This document shows positions 31,715-38,893 of a stretch of 38,893 nucleotides of DNA, one piece after another. The stretch lies in the NCBI GenBank assembly GCA_022769565.1, contig JALEJQ010000007.1, forward strand, positions 1 to 38,893. The letters run 5' to 3'. This stretch comes from Oscillospiraceae bacterium (GTDB lineage: Bacteria > Bacillota > Clostridia > Oscillospirales > Ruminococcaceae). The notes under the pieces are model-generated. The model had not been told where the DNA came from. It was given only the letters and a program-made list of their open reading frames with translations, and searched no databases. A program made the position numbers and the translations under genes. How positions within the stretch are numbered: position 1 is the first letter of the stretch; each line of letters begins with the position of its first letter.

Positions 31715-32056
31715 ATGGATTGTCTTTTCTGTAAAATCGTTTCCGGCGATATACCCAGCACAAAGGTATATGAAGATGATAAGGTGCTTGCGTTTAAGGA
31801 TATTAATCCACTTGCGCCTGTGCATATCCTTGTTATTCCTAAGGAGCATATTGACAGCGCTGCTGCCGTTACTGCAGAAAATTCCGCTGTTATTGCCCAT
31901 ATTTTTGAAGTTATTGCCAAAATTGCAAAGGAACAGGGCATTGACAAGGACGGCTTCCGTGTTGTTTCCAACTGCGGCGAAAACGGTTGTCAGAGTGTAA
32001 AGCATCTTCATTTCCATATTCTCGGCGGAAGAAAACTTGACGTTACAATGGGCTGA
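31715..32056 (+). CDS. HIT-family nucleotide-binding hydrolase (HinT-like)
   Basis: A 113-residue histidine triad protein, standard length: CLFCKIVSGDIPS at the start, the FKDINPLAPVHILVIPKEHI block, and the triad HLHFHILGG near the C-terminus. Such enzymes hydrolyse purine-nucleoside phosphoramidates. AAAGGAG precedes the ATG. Confidence 0.95.
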   Translation: MDCLFCKIVSGDIPSTKVYEDDKVLAFKDINPLAPVHILVIPKEHIDSAAAVTAENSAVIAHIFEVIAKIAKEQGIDKDGFRVVSNCGENGCQSVKHLHFHILGGRKLDVTMG

Positions 32057-32078
32057 GTATTAACGGAGGAAAATAATA

Positions 32079-34223
32079 ATGGTGCGGAAAATGGCTTATG
32101 TTGGATTTTCATATCTGCTTGGTCTGCTTTTTGCATCATTTTTTTATTTCAGCCTTAATGTTGCTGTCGGTGTTGTTCTTATTGCTCTTGCCGTGGTTTT
32201 GGGTTTTGTTACAAAGGGTAAGAAAATTGCTGTTTGCGTGTGCTTTGTATGCTTTGCGGTGGGAACGATTTTTTATTCCTGTTACGAAAACGCAGTTTAT
32301 AACAACACTGTAAGCTATGCAGACAGTATTGTTGAAGTCAGGGGAGTATTGACCGATTTTAAGGACTACAGCAATGATATGTCATCCTATACTGTTGACG
32401 GCAGGATAAACGGCGCTGTTTCCGCAAAAATCATATGCTACGGTGAAGCTAAAAACTGCGATATCGGTGATGAAATATATGTTAAGGGCAAGGTCGGTCT
32501 TCCTAAAAGCACATATCTGTTCAACAGCCTTGATTACTATAAAGCCAAAGGCATATATCTTATGATAGGTTCGGCTAAAGAACTTGTAATTACGCCTGCC
32601 GACAAGCTGCCGCTGAAAAGGATCCTATGCAGGTACAGAAATTATATATACGACAGAATGAACAAGTATCTGTCGTTAGAGGAAATGTCGGTTGCAAAGG
32701 CTATGGTTTTCGGCGATAAATCCGATATTGATGATACAACGAAAACCTTGCTTTACAGAGCAGGGATAGGTCATATCATGGCTGTTTCGGGAGTTCATCT
32801 TTCGGTGGTGTGTTCGCTTTTCTGGTTTATTTTGTGTCTTTTTGAGATGAACAAATACGCCAGATTCGGCGTACTGCTTGTTCCGATGGGTGCCTTTGTA
32901 ATGCTTTCGGGAGCTTCTGATTCGGTCATGCGAGCGGCAATTATGCTTATACTTGTATATGGTGCAAATTTGTTCAACAGGCGTGCCGATTTAATGAATT
33001 CTTTGGGAATAGCCGTGATAATTCTTACGGCAGGGTGTCCGTTTTCGGTAAGGGACGCTTCTTTCCTTCTTTCTGTGGCGGGAGTTATCGGTATAGGCGC
33101 AGTTGCTCCTGAAATTATCAAACTGGCAGATAAAAAGCAAAAGTTCAGAAAGCATACAAAGTCGCTGATAGCTTCTGTATGCGTATCTGCAGTTGTTTTT
33201 CCGGTTTCTTTCTTGTTTTTTGATGAAATATCAATTATTTCTCCCGTTTCAAATTTAGTTTTGCTTCCTTTCTGCACGGTGATACTTTTAAGTGGAATAA
33301 TATCCGCACTTTTCGGCGGAGCTTCATTTGTAATGGCTCCTATGATGAAAATATGCGGATTGTGCTGTAAGATAGTGCTTGTACTGTCAAAAACGGCAGG
33401 CAGCTTTCAGTTTGCATACATTCCTCTTGGATATAAGTTTACTGGAACGGCAATAATTATTTCGGTAATAATTATTATTGCGGCGGCTTTGTATTTCAGA
33501 AAGGCAGGACATACAGCAGTAACGGCGGTAGCTGTATTTACGGTATGTATTGCTGTTATTGCGGTGTATAAATTTATTCCCTCGGACCATATAAGCGCTG
33601 CGGTACTGAGCAACGGCAAGGGTTCCGCTTCTATAGTTATCCATGACAACAAAAACGCTTCGGTCATAGATTTGATAAAAGGCGGACGGACGGCAGACTG
33701 TGCTGTAAAATACCTTAACAGAACAGGCATAAACAGGGTGGAGCTTCTCGGTCTGACAGTTGATGACATTACTTCTGAAACAATGTATATGCACCGCTTT
33801 GAATTGTTCAGAGTAGGAACTGCAATTGCTCCCGAAAGCACCTACAAGCAGCCTTATAATTATATGTGTGCGGAAAAAACTCAGACTTATGACAACACAA
33901 GGACTTGTACCGTTTCAATGCCTGATTATACTCTTACTTTATCGGACAACAATACAATGCTTTTTGAAATAAACGGGTTCAGTATTCTTGCTTATAACGG
34001 TAAATACAGCACGAATATAGACGGATATTATGATGTTGTTATCGTTTATGCCGGAACGGAGATAAAAGATAACATAAGCGGCGGAACGGTTATATTCATA
34101 AACAGCGGTGCTGAGGCTGCGGTCAATAAGGACACTACAGCTTATATCGGTGAAAATGTACTTATAGAAATTTACAGTGATAAGATCAAATCGGAGGTGA
34201 TACACGGTGGCAGCAGTTATTGA
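32079..34223 (+). CDS. comEC: ComEC/Rec2-family DNA-uptake channel protein with degenerate C-terminal domain
   Basis: A 714-residue polytopic protein. The N-terminal helices and OB-like DUF4131 segment (about 75-185) precede the competence domain, recognised by YRAGIGHIMAVSGVHLSVV (about 226-244), FVMLSGASDSVMRAAIMLIL and PVSNLVLLPFCTVIL. The C-terminal part (about 515-714) corresponds to the metallo-beta-lactamase-like domain but lacks the THxHxDH metal site; the equivalent stretch reads LLGLTVDDITSETM. It resembles the outer-DNA channel of natural transformation; other competence genes are not in view. GGAGG precedes the ATG. It overlaps holA by 17 bases, as is typical for the comEC-holA pair. 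Confidence 0.88.
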   Translation: MVRKMAYVGFSYLLGLLFASFFYFSLNVAVGVVLIALAVVLGFVTKGKKIAVCVCFVCFAVGTIFYSCYENAVYNNTVSYADSIVEVRGVLTDFKDYSNDMSSYTVDGRINGAVSAKIICYGEAKNCDIGDEIYVKGKVGLPKSTYLFNSLDYYKAKGIYLMIGSAKELVITPADKLPLKRILCRYRNYIYDRMNKYLSLEEMSVAKAMVFGDKSDIDDTTKTLLYRAGIGHIMAVSGVHLSVVCSLFWFILCLFEMNKYARFGVLLVPMGAFVMLSGASDSVMRAAIMLILVYGANLFNRRADLMNSLGIAVIILTAGCPFSVRDASFLLSVAGVIGIGAVAPEIIKLADKKQKFRKHTKSLIASVCVSAVVFPVSFLFFDEISIISPVSNLVLLPFCTVILLSGIISALFGGASFVMAPMMKICGLCCKIVLVLSKTAGSFQFAYIPLGYKFTGTAIIISVIIIIAAALYFRKAGHTAVTAVAVFTVCIAVIAVYKFIPSDHISAAVLSNGKGSASIVIHDNKNASVIDLIKGGRTADCAVKYLNRTGINRVELLGLTVDDITSETMYMHRFELFRVGTAIAPESTYKQPYNYMCAEKTQTYDNTRTCTVSMPDYTLTLSDNNTMLFEINGFSILAYNGKYSTNIDGYYDVVIVYAGTEIKDNISGGTVIFINSGAEAAVNKDTTAYIGENVLIEIYSDKIKSEVIHGGSSY

Positions 34224-35253
34224 AAGCGATTTAAAAGCGGCGGTAAAAATGGGTAAGCTTGATAACTTATACTATTTTTACGGCAAGGATATTGCCGCCG
34301 TTGAGAACTTCAGAAAAATGGTCGTATCAAAGGCTGTGAAAAAAGGCGATGAGACCTATAATCTCCACGCTTTTGACGGTAAAAATTTTGATATAAACGA
34401 GTTTACGGACGCCTGCGAGGCTCTTCCTATGTTTGCTGAATATGTCTGCTGCACGGTTTCAGACCTTAACGCCGAAACTCTTAACGCAGATACCCTTAAC
34501 TGGCTGATAAAATTTATCGGAGATATTCCCGATACTACGGTTTTGGTTTTTTACTATACATCCTTCGATGTTACCGACGGAAAAAAATATCCTACGCCGA
34601 AAAATAAAAAGCTGATGGACGCTGTTGCCAAAAAGGGTTCGGTATGCAATTTTGTTTACAAGACCCCCGATATGCTTGCAAAGGATATTGCTGCGAAAAT
34701 AACAAAAAGCGGTTCTTCAATATCAAAGCAAACGGCGGCTTATCTTGCGCAGGTGTGCGGCTGCGATTCTATGATAATCGGAAATGAGATCGACAAGCTG
34801 ACAGCATATTCAGGCAGCAATGAGATCACAAAGGAAACGGTAGACCTGCTGTGTACCTTGCAGCTTGACACTAACGCTTTCGACCTTGCAAAGGCAATTG
34901 CACGGCGTGACAAGGCTTTGGCAATGAAGAAGCTGAACGAGCTTGAAGCCGAAAAGGTGGAACCTGTAGCAATAATGTATGCCATAACGGGAAATATGCT
35001 TGACCTGTACCGTGCAAAAACCGCTTTGGGCAGCGGAAGGGCTCCCTCCGAAGCGGCGGCGGATTTTGGATATTCCGCAAATATTAAGTTCAGGATAGAC
35101 AACGCTTTCCGTGACGCACGGTTGTTTTCAATGGGACATTTAAGAAAATGTATGCAGATACTTACCGAAACGGACGTAAAAATGAAGTCGCTTAAGACGG
35201 ATAATATGATATTGCTTGAAGAAGCGGTAATACAAATGCTTTCATCAAAATAA
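34207..35253 (+). CDS. holA: DNA polymerase III subunit delta
   Basis: A 348-residue clamp-loader subunit. It starts at GTG 34207 behind GGAGGTG (34194-34200), overlapping comEC. Family features are LDNLYYFYGKDIAAVENF near the start, a long middle segment, and the C-terminal collar helices (EKVEPVAIMYAITGNMLDLYRAK...LSMGHLRKCMQILTETDVKMKS). It opens the beta clamp during loading. Confidence 0.93.
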   Translation: MAAVIESDLKAAVKMGKLDNLYYFYGKDIAAVENFRKMVVSKAVKKGDETYNLHAFDGKNFDINEFTDACEALPMFAEYVCCTVSDLNAETLNADTLNWLIKFIGDIPDTTVLVFYYTSFDVTDGKKYPTPKNKKLMDAVAKKGSVCNFVYKTPDMLAKDIAAKITKSGSSISKQTAAYLAQVCGCDSMIIGNEIDKLTAYSGSNEITKETVDLLCTLQLDTNAFDLAKAIARRDKALAMKKLNELEAEKVEPVAIMYAITGNMLDLYRAKTALGSGRAPSEAAADFGYSANIKFRIDNAFRDARLFSMGHLRKCMQILTETDVKMKSLKTDNMILLEEAVIQMLSSK

Positions 35254-35268
35254 AACGGAGATCGGAAT

Positions 35269-35853
35269 ATGCTTCATCTTGAACAAGCTGTAATTGTTGA
35301 AGGAAAATACGACAAAATAAAACTAAATTCTATCATAGATGGTGTTATAATTACTACAAACGGCTTTTCGGTCATCAAGGATAAGGAAAAAATAGAACTG
35401 ATACGATATTTTGCTAAAAAAAAGGGAATAATTATTTTAACCGATTCTGACAGTGCGGGATTTAAGATACGGAATTACATCAAGGGTGCTGTCAAAGACG
35501 GAAAGATAACCAATGTTTATATTCCCGATATTTTCGGCAAGGAAAAACGCAAAACTGCGCCGTCCAAAGAGGGGAAACTGGGAGTAGAGGGCATTGATAA
35601 GGGAATTTTGCTCAAGGCCTTTGAAAAAGCCGGCATTTTATCATCGGAAACCTCGGAAAACCGTGACCCTATAACGAAAATCGACCTTTATGAAGCAGGT
35701 CTTACGGGCGGCAAAAATTCTTCCGAAAAAAGAAAAGCTGTTTTAAAAAGGCTTGATATGCCACAGCTTCTTACAACAAACAGTATGCTGGAAATACTTA
35801 ACACAATGATGAGCCGTGAGGAATTTCTGCGTTTTGCGGCTGAAACAGATTGA
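35269..35853 (+). CDS. rnmV: Ribonuclease M5
   Basis: A 194-residue Toprim-domain nuclease that matures 5S rRNA in Firmicutes. The Toprim motifs are the Glu of VIVEGKYDK (8-16) and ILTDSDSAG (55-63). The C-terminal half carries EGIDKGILLKAFEKAG and ENRDPITKIDLYEAGLTGGKNSSEKRKAVLKRLDM, typical of RNase M5. AACGGAG is upstream. It follows holA by 15 bases. Confidence 0.92.
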   Translation: MLHLEQAVIVEGKYDKIKLNSIIDGVIITTNGFSVIKDKEKIELIRYFAKKKGIIILTDSDSAGFKIRNYIKGAVKDGKITNVYIPDIFGKEKRKTAPSKEGKLGVEGIDKGILLKAFEKAGILSSETSENRDPITKIDLYEAGLTGGKNSSEKRKAVLKRLDMPQLLTTNSMLEILNTMMSREEFLRFAAETD

Positions 35854-35874
35854 AAGGGGAGAGGTTAACTTTTT

Positions 35875-37278
35875 ATGGTTTTTTCAAGTCTGGTATTTCT
35901 TTATTTCTTTCTGCCTATCACAATGATTTTATATTTTGTTCTTCCCGATAAATTCAGAAACCTTGTTATACTTGTTTCGGGATTGTTTTTCTATGCGTGG
36001 GGAGAGCCTAAATATATACTTGTAATGATGCTGTCTACTGCCATTGACTATACTGCCGGAAGACTAATAGACCATTTTGACGGAAGCCCAAAAAAAAGAA
36101 TGGCATTTTTGCTTGTTTCGGTAATAATGAATCTGGGACTGCTTGCGGTATTCAAATACAGTTCGTTCTTCATTACAACGGTAAATTCTTTGCTTGGAAC
36201 AAATATTCCCGACCCTCAGCTTCCGCTGCCTATCGGTATTTCATTCTACACGTTCCAGAGTATGTCTTATACAATAGACCTTTATTTGCGCAAAATCAAG
36301 GTACAAAAGAATTTTATCAGCTTTACTTCCTATGTGACCTTGTTCCCTCAGATCGTTGCAGGACCTATTGTGCGTTATGAAGACGTTGCCAATGAAATTG
36401 ACAGCAGAACGGTAAACGTTTCAAAAGTCAGCGAAGGTATAGGCAAATTTCTTAAGGGTCTTGCCAAAAAGGTGCTGCTTGCCAACAATATAGGATTGAT
36501 ATGGACGCAGGTAAAGGCTATGGACTTTACGGAAATTTCCGCCGCTACTGCATGGTTGGGAATTCTGGCATTTACGTTCCAGATATACTTTGATTTTTCG
36601 GGATATTCCGATATGGCAATAGGTCTTGGAAAAATGCTTGGATTTAACTTCCCGATAAATTTTGACCACCCCTATACGTCAAAAAGCATAAGCGAATTCT
36701 GGAGAAGGTGGCATATAACTCTTGGCAGCTGGTTCCGTGAGTATGTATATATCCCCTTGGGCGGTAACAGAAAGGGACTTGCAAGAACAATTTTCAACAC
36801 CTTTGTAGTATGGGCGCTGACGGGCTTATGGCACGGCGCAAGCTGGAATTTTGTGCTTTGGGGTCTTTATTTTGGTATTCTTATTGCAATTGAGCGTTTC
36901 GGCTGGGGCAAAATACTTGCCAAGCTGCCTCAGGGAATAAGTATGCTTTACACCTTTGTGCTTGTGATTTTCGGCTGGGTGCTTTTTGACACAAACACCC
37001 TTACCGATGCATGGACGTTCCTGAAAGCTATGTTTGGCGCTAACGGCGTGGCAGGCGACAGCACTTCAATGTATCTGTTTATGAACAATATCGTTATCTA
37101 TGCCGTATGCTTCTTTGCTTCAACAAATATATTTACGGTCGTTACTTCAAAGATGGACAAAAAAAATCCCATAATAAACAAATATGCCGCACCTATTGCG
37201 CAGGTGTGCGTACTGATGATATGCACAGCTTATCTTGTTGACGCAACATACAATCCGTTCCTTTACTTCCGTTTCTGA
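35875..37278 (+). CDS. MBOAT-family O-acyltransferase (AlgI/DltB-like)
   Basis: A 467-residue membrane-bound O-acyltransferase with about ten helices. Recognised by MVFSSLVFLYFFLPI at the start, LPLPIGISFYTFQSMSYTID, LFPQIVAGPIVRY, the conserved DFSGYSDMAIGLGKMLGF, WRRWHITLGSWFREYVYIPLGGN and the catalytic His in LTGLWHGASWNF. It probably transfers acyl groups across the membrane onto a cell-surface polymer. It has AGGGGAGAGG ahead of the ATG and is paired with the DHHW protein that follows. Confidence 0.93.
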   Translation: MVFSSLVFLYFFLPITMILYFVLPDKFRNLVILVSGLFFYAWGEPKYILVMMLSTAIDYTAGRLIDHFDGSPKKRMAFLLVSVIMNLGLLAVFKYSSFFITTVNSLLGTNIPDPQLPLPIGISFYTFQSMSYTIDLYLRKIKVQKNFISFTSYVTLFPQIVAGPIVRYEDVANEIDSRTVNVSKVSEGIGKFLKGLAKKVLLANNIGLIWTQVKAMDFTEISAATAWLGILAFTFQIYFDFSGYSDMAIGLGKMLGFNFPINFDHPYTSKSISEFWRRWHITLGSWFREYVYIPLGGNRKGLARTIFNTFVVWALTGLWHGASWNFVLWGLYFGILIAIERFGWGKILAKLPQGISMLYTFVLVIFGWVLFDTNTLTDAWTFLKAMFGANGVAGDSTSMYLFMNNIVIYAVCFFASTNIFTVVTSKMDKKNPIINKYAAPIAQVCVLMICTAYLVDATYNPFLYFRF

Positions 37279-37285
37279 AAAGAGG

Positions 37286-38461
37286 GTGAGTATCATAAAA
37301 AAATCGAAAAAGAAAAGCAAAGGCTTCAGCGCTTCTGCGATATTTATATGTGTTGTGTTTTTCGCTGTGTTGATAATTCTGCCTGTTGTTACAATTATCC
37401 TGCCGAAAAAGGATTTTTCCGAAATGGAGAATATATATCTGCAGTCTATGCCTAAATTCAGCGCAAAAGCTCTTTTTAACGGCACCTATACAGATGATCT
37501 GGAAACATATATTTCACATCATTTTGCAGGCAGAGTTTCCTGGATAAGCATGAAATCGAGCTTTGAAGGTCTGCTTGGCAAAAAAGAGCAGAATGGTGTT
37601 TATATTTTAAAGGACAGGCTTATTGAAAAGGTTAAAGAACCCGATTACAGCGATGTGGATAAAAGCATTGCAGCCATTAATAAGTTTGCTGGGGATAACG
37701 ATGTGCCGGTGTACATGATGCTGGTGCCTACGTCTGCGGAATTTTACAAAAACAGGCTGCCGTCTTACTATCCGAACCTGGATCAGCGCCAATTTATTGA
37801 TTATGTTTACAAAGAATTAGACAACTCGGTAACGGGTATTGATGTTTACCCCGAGCTTTCGGCAAATTCATCGGAATATATCTATTACCGCACAGATCAT
37901 CATTGGACCGGCTATGGCGCATATATTGCATATGCCGCTGCTGCAAGGCAAATGGGTTATACTCCTCTGAGCTTTTCGGAATATGATATTGAACACGCAA
38001 GCTCGGAATTCAAGGGAACCTTTTATTCCAAGACGCTGCGGAACAACATCCCCGATGATACTATGGATTTTTATCACAAGTCTTTTGGAGAACTGCCCGT
38101 TCGTGTGGAGATTACAAAGAATTTCGGCGTAGAGCCTGAGGTATACGACAGTATGTATTTCCGTGAATATCTTGATGTTAAGGACAAATATGCGTCCTTC
38201 CTCGGTCCAAATTCTCCCATTGTCACGATTAAGACCAACAACGGCGGAGGAAAGCTGCTTATTATTAAGGATTCATATGCTCATTGTTATGCGCCCTTCC
38301 TTACCGAAAATTATTCAGAGATAACTCTTCTTGATATGAGATATATCCAGATGTCGTATAAATCAATAATTGACGTTTCGGAATACGATCAGGTGCTTTT
38401 CCTTTACAATGTGTCATCCTTTGCCGGAGATACGGATCTAAAGAAACTTATGTACGAATGA
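37286..38461 (+). CDS. DHHW-motif (AlgX/AlgJ-like) membrane-anchored protein
   Basis: From GTG 37286 the protein has 391 residues. A basic start (KKSKKKSKG) and one membrane anchor (about 16-37) lead to an extracellular SGNH-hydrolase-like domain with the signature RTDHHWTGYGAY near residues 200-211 and KDSYAHCYAPFL near 333-344. Such proteins work with MBOAT enzymes in acetylation of exported polysaccharides. An earlier in-frame ATG at 37235 lies inside the MBOAT gene. The GTG sits right next to GAGG, so initiation a few codons later at a non-standard codon cannot be excluded. Confidence 0.88.
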   Translation: MSIIKKSKKKSKGFSASAIFICVVFFAVLIILPVVTIILPKKDFSEMENIYLQSMPKFSAKALFNGTYTDDLETYISHHFAGRVSWISMKSSFEGLLGKKEQNGVYILKDRLIEKVKEPDYSDVDKSIAAINKFAGDNDVPVYMMLVPTSAEFYKNRLPSYYPNLDQRQFIDYVYKELDNSVTGIDVYPELSANSSEYIYYRTDHHWTGYGAYIAYAAAARQMGYTPLSFSEYDIEHASSEFKGTFYSKTLRNNIPDDTMDFYHKSFGELPVRVEITKNFGVEPEVYDSMYFREYLDVKDKYASFLGPNSPIVTIKTNNGGGKLLIIKDSYAHCYAPFLTENYSEITLLDMRYIQMSYKSIIDVSEYDQVLFLYNVSSFAGDTDLKKLMYE

Positions 38462-38651
38462 TAACATATGTAGCCGATTTCTCTTTTCAGCATAAAATGA
38501 ATTATACGGCGGAGTGCGTAACGGCGGATCAAAGTGATATTTTTATACCGTCCGCTGTCCGTGATCCGATAACTTCGAGCAGCGCCTTGTATAAATATCC
38601 ATAGGGGAGCTTTGGTTATTTCCGGCGCAGAAGCCGTATTAAATATAGATT
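38462..38651. other. Gene-free stretch with weak inverted repeats
   Basis: No credible gene is visible between the DHHW stop and the terminator. CGGATCA (near 38524) and TGATCCG (near 38563) form an inverted pair around an AT-rich centre. I see no recognisable riboswitch. Confidence 0.4.
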
Positions 38652-38697
38652 AAGGTCAGATGCCGTATTTTTTGGCATTTGACCTTGATTTTTTTTT
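38652..38697 (+). terminator. Strong terminator downstream of the MBOAT/DHHW genes
   Basis: AAGGTCAGATGCC (38652-38664) pairs with GGCATTTGACCTT (38674-38686), 12 of 13 positions, and is followed by nine T at 38689-38697. Confidence 0.9.
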
Positions 38698-38745
38698 ATA
38701 AGTATTATATAATTATAATATATTGCTTTGCAATGACGTATCTGA

Positions 38746-38893
38746 TACTAATAACCATTTAACCTATGGATAAAATACGGCGGCTATAATACGCCCACTC
38801 TGCGTCAAACTCCCTTGACAGGCGTGATCTCCCCCTGTGAGGGGAGGTGTCACGAAGTGACAGAGGGGCTGACCGACAGACCGGCCTGCCTGC
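38746..38893. repeat. MITE-like repeat, copy 2, with nested insertion (cut by window end)
   Basis: The first 80 bases (38746-38825) match copy 1 at 3405-3484. At 38826-38883 a different sequence interrupts it, containing the hairpins CTCCCC/GGGGAG and TGTCAC-GAA-GTGACA. The copy-1 sequence GCCTGCCTGC then resumes at 38884. The right terminal repeat lies beyond the window. Confidence 0.75.

Overview
The window looks like a chromosome segment of a low-to-moderate GC anaerobic Firmicute of the Clostridia, most likely a Ruminococcus-type gut bacterium. The evidence is strong GGAGG ribosome binding sites with many TTG/GTG starts, hprK, rapZ, whiA, a THF riboswitch in front of an ECF folate S component, an L21 leader, RNase M5, Mini-RNase III, a DUF4250 protein and a GH5 cellulase. 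Most of the window is core housekeeping sequence. Accessory DNA sits in three places: an integrated element (6753-12558), a pair of gene cassettes between whiA and dnaE (19555-21207), and MITE-like repeats (3405, 13126, 38746).

Layout. 173-3343: a CPBP-family membrane protein, two related small Sm-like proteins, and a PadR regulator with its DUF2812 membrane partner. 3405-3725: a MITE-like repeat and tRNA-Lys(UUU). 3880-6322 (minus strand): a GH5 endoglucanase downstream of asnS. 6591-13122: a CwlD-like N-acetylmuramoyl-L-alanine amidase gene split by a 5.8-kb element. 13248-19554: radA, a DUF4250 gene, then hprK-PHP-murB-rapZ-whiA. 19690-21055: a two-cassette array (small membrane protein plus unknown; Nudix hydrolase). 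21208-38461: dnaE, folT with THF riboswitch, rplU-rpmA, obg, mrnC, yebC, alaS, a HIT protein, comEC, holA, rnmV, and an MBOAT/DHHW acyltransferase pair.

Main observation. The element at 6753-12558 lies inside the codon for the first zinc-binding histidine of the amidase motif DAGHGG. Joining 6591-6754 to 12561-13122 across a shared CA dinucleotide restores one open frame of 241 residues with all four expected Zn/catalytic residues. The deduced circular junction (attP) has an imperfect inverted repeat whose conserved blocks lie at exactly equal distances (13 and 20 nt) on both sides of that CA. This is the layout expected for a large serine integrase site, and the element encodes such an enzyme at its right end. 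It therefore looks like a reversible intervening element, comparable in logic to the sigK skin element or the SP-beta/spsM switch, but in a cell-wall amidase gene. It also carries a second, small serine recombinase, a Rep-like protein next to direct repeats, a NUMOD4/HNH endonuclease and several tiny proteins that could be excision factors.

Second observation. Between whiA and dnaE, two unrelated gene cargos are each bracketed by the same pair of roughly 70-nt sequences, which are inverted copies of each other. The junction between the cassettes holds a tiny fused reading frame made of the dnaE start and the whiA end. This suggests duplication or exchange of cassettes at a fixed chromosomal junction.

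All functional statements come from reading the sequence and recalling family motifs; no searches were run.
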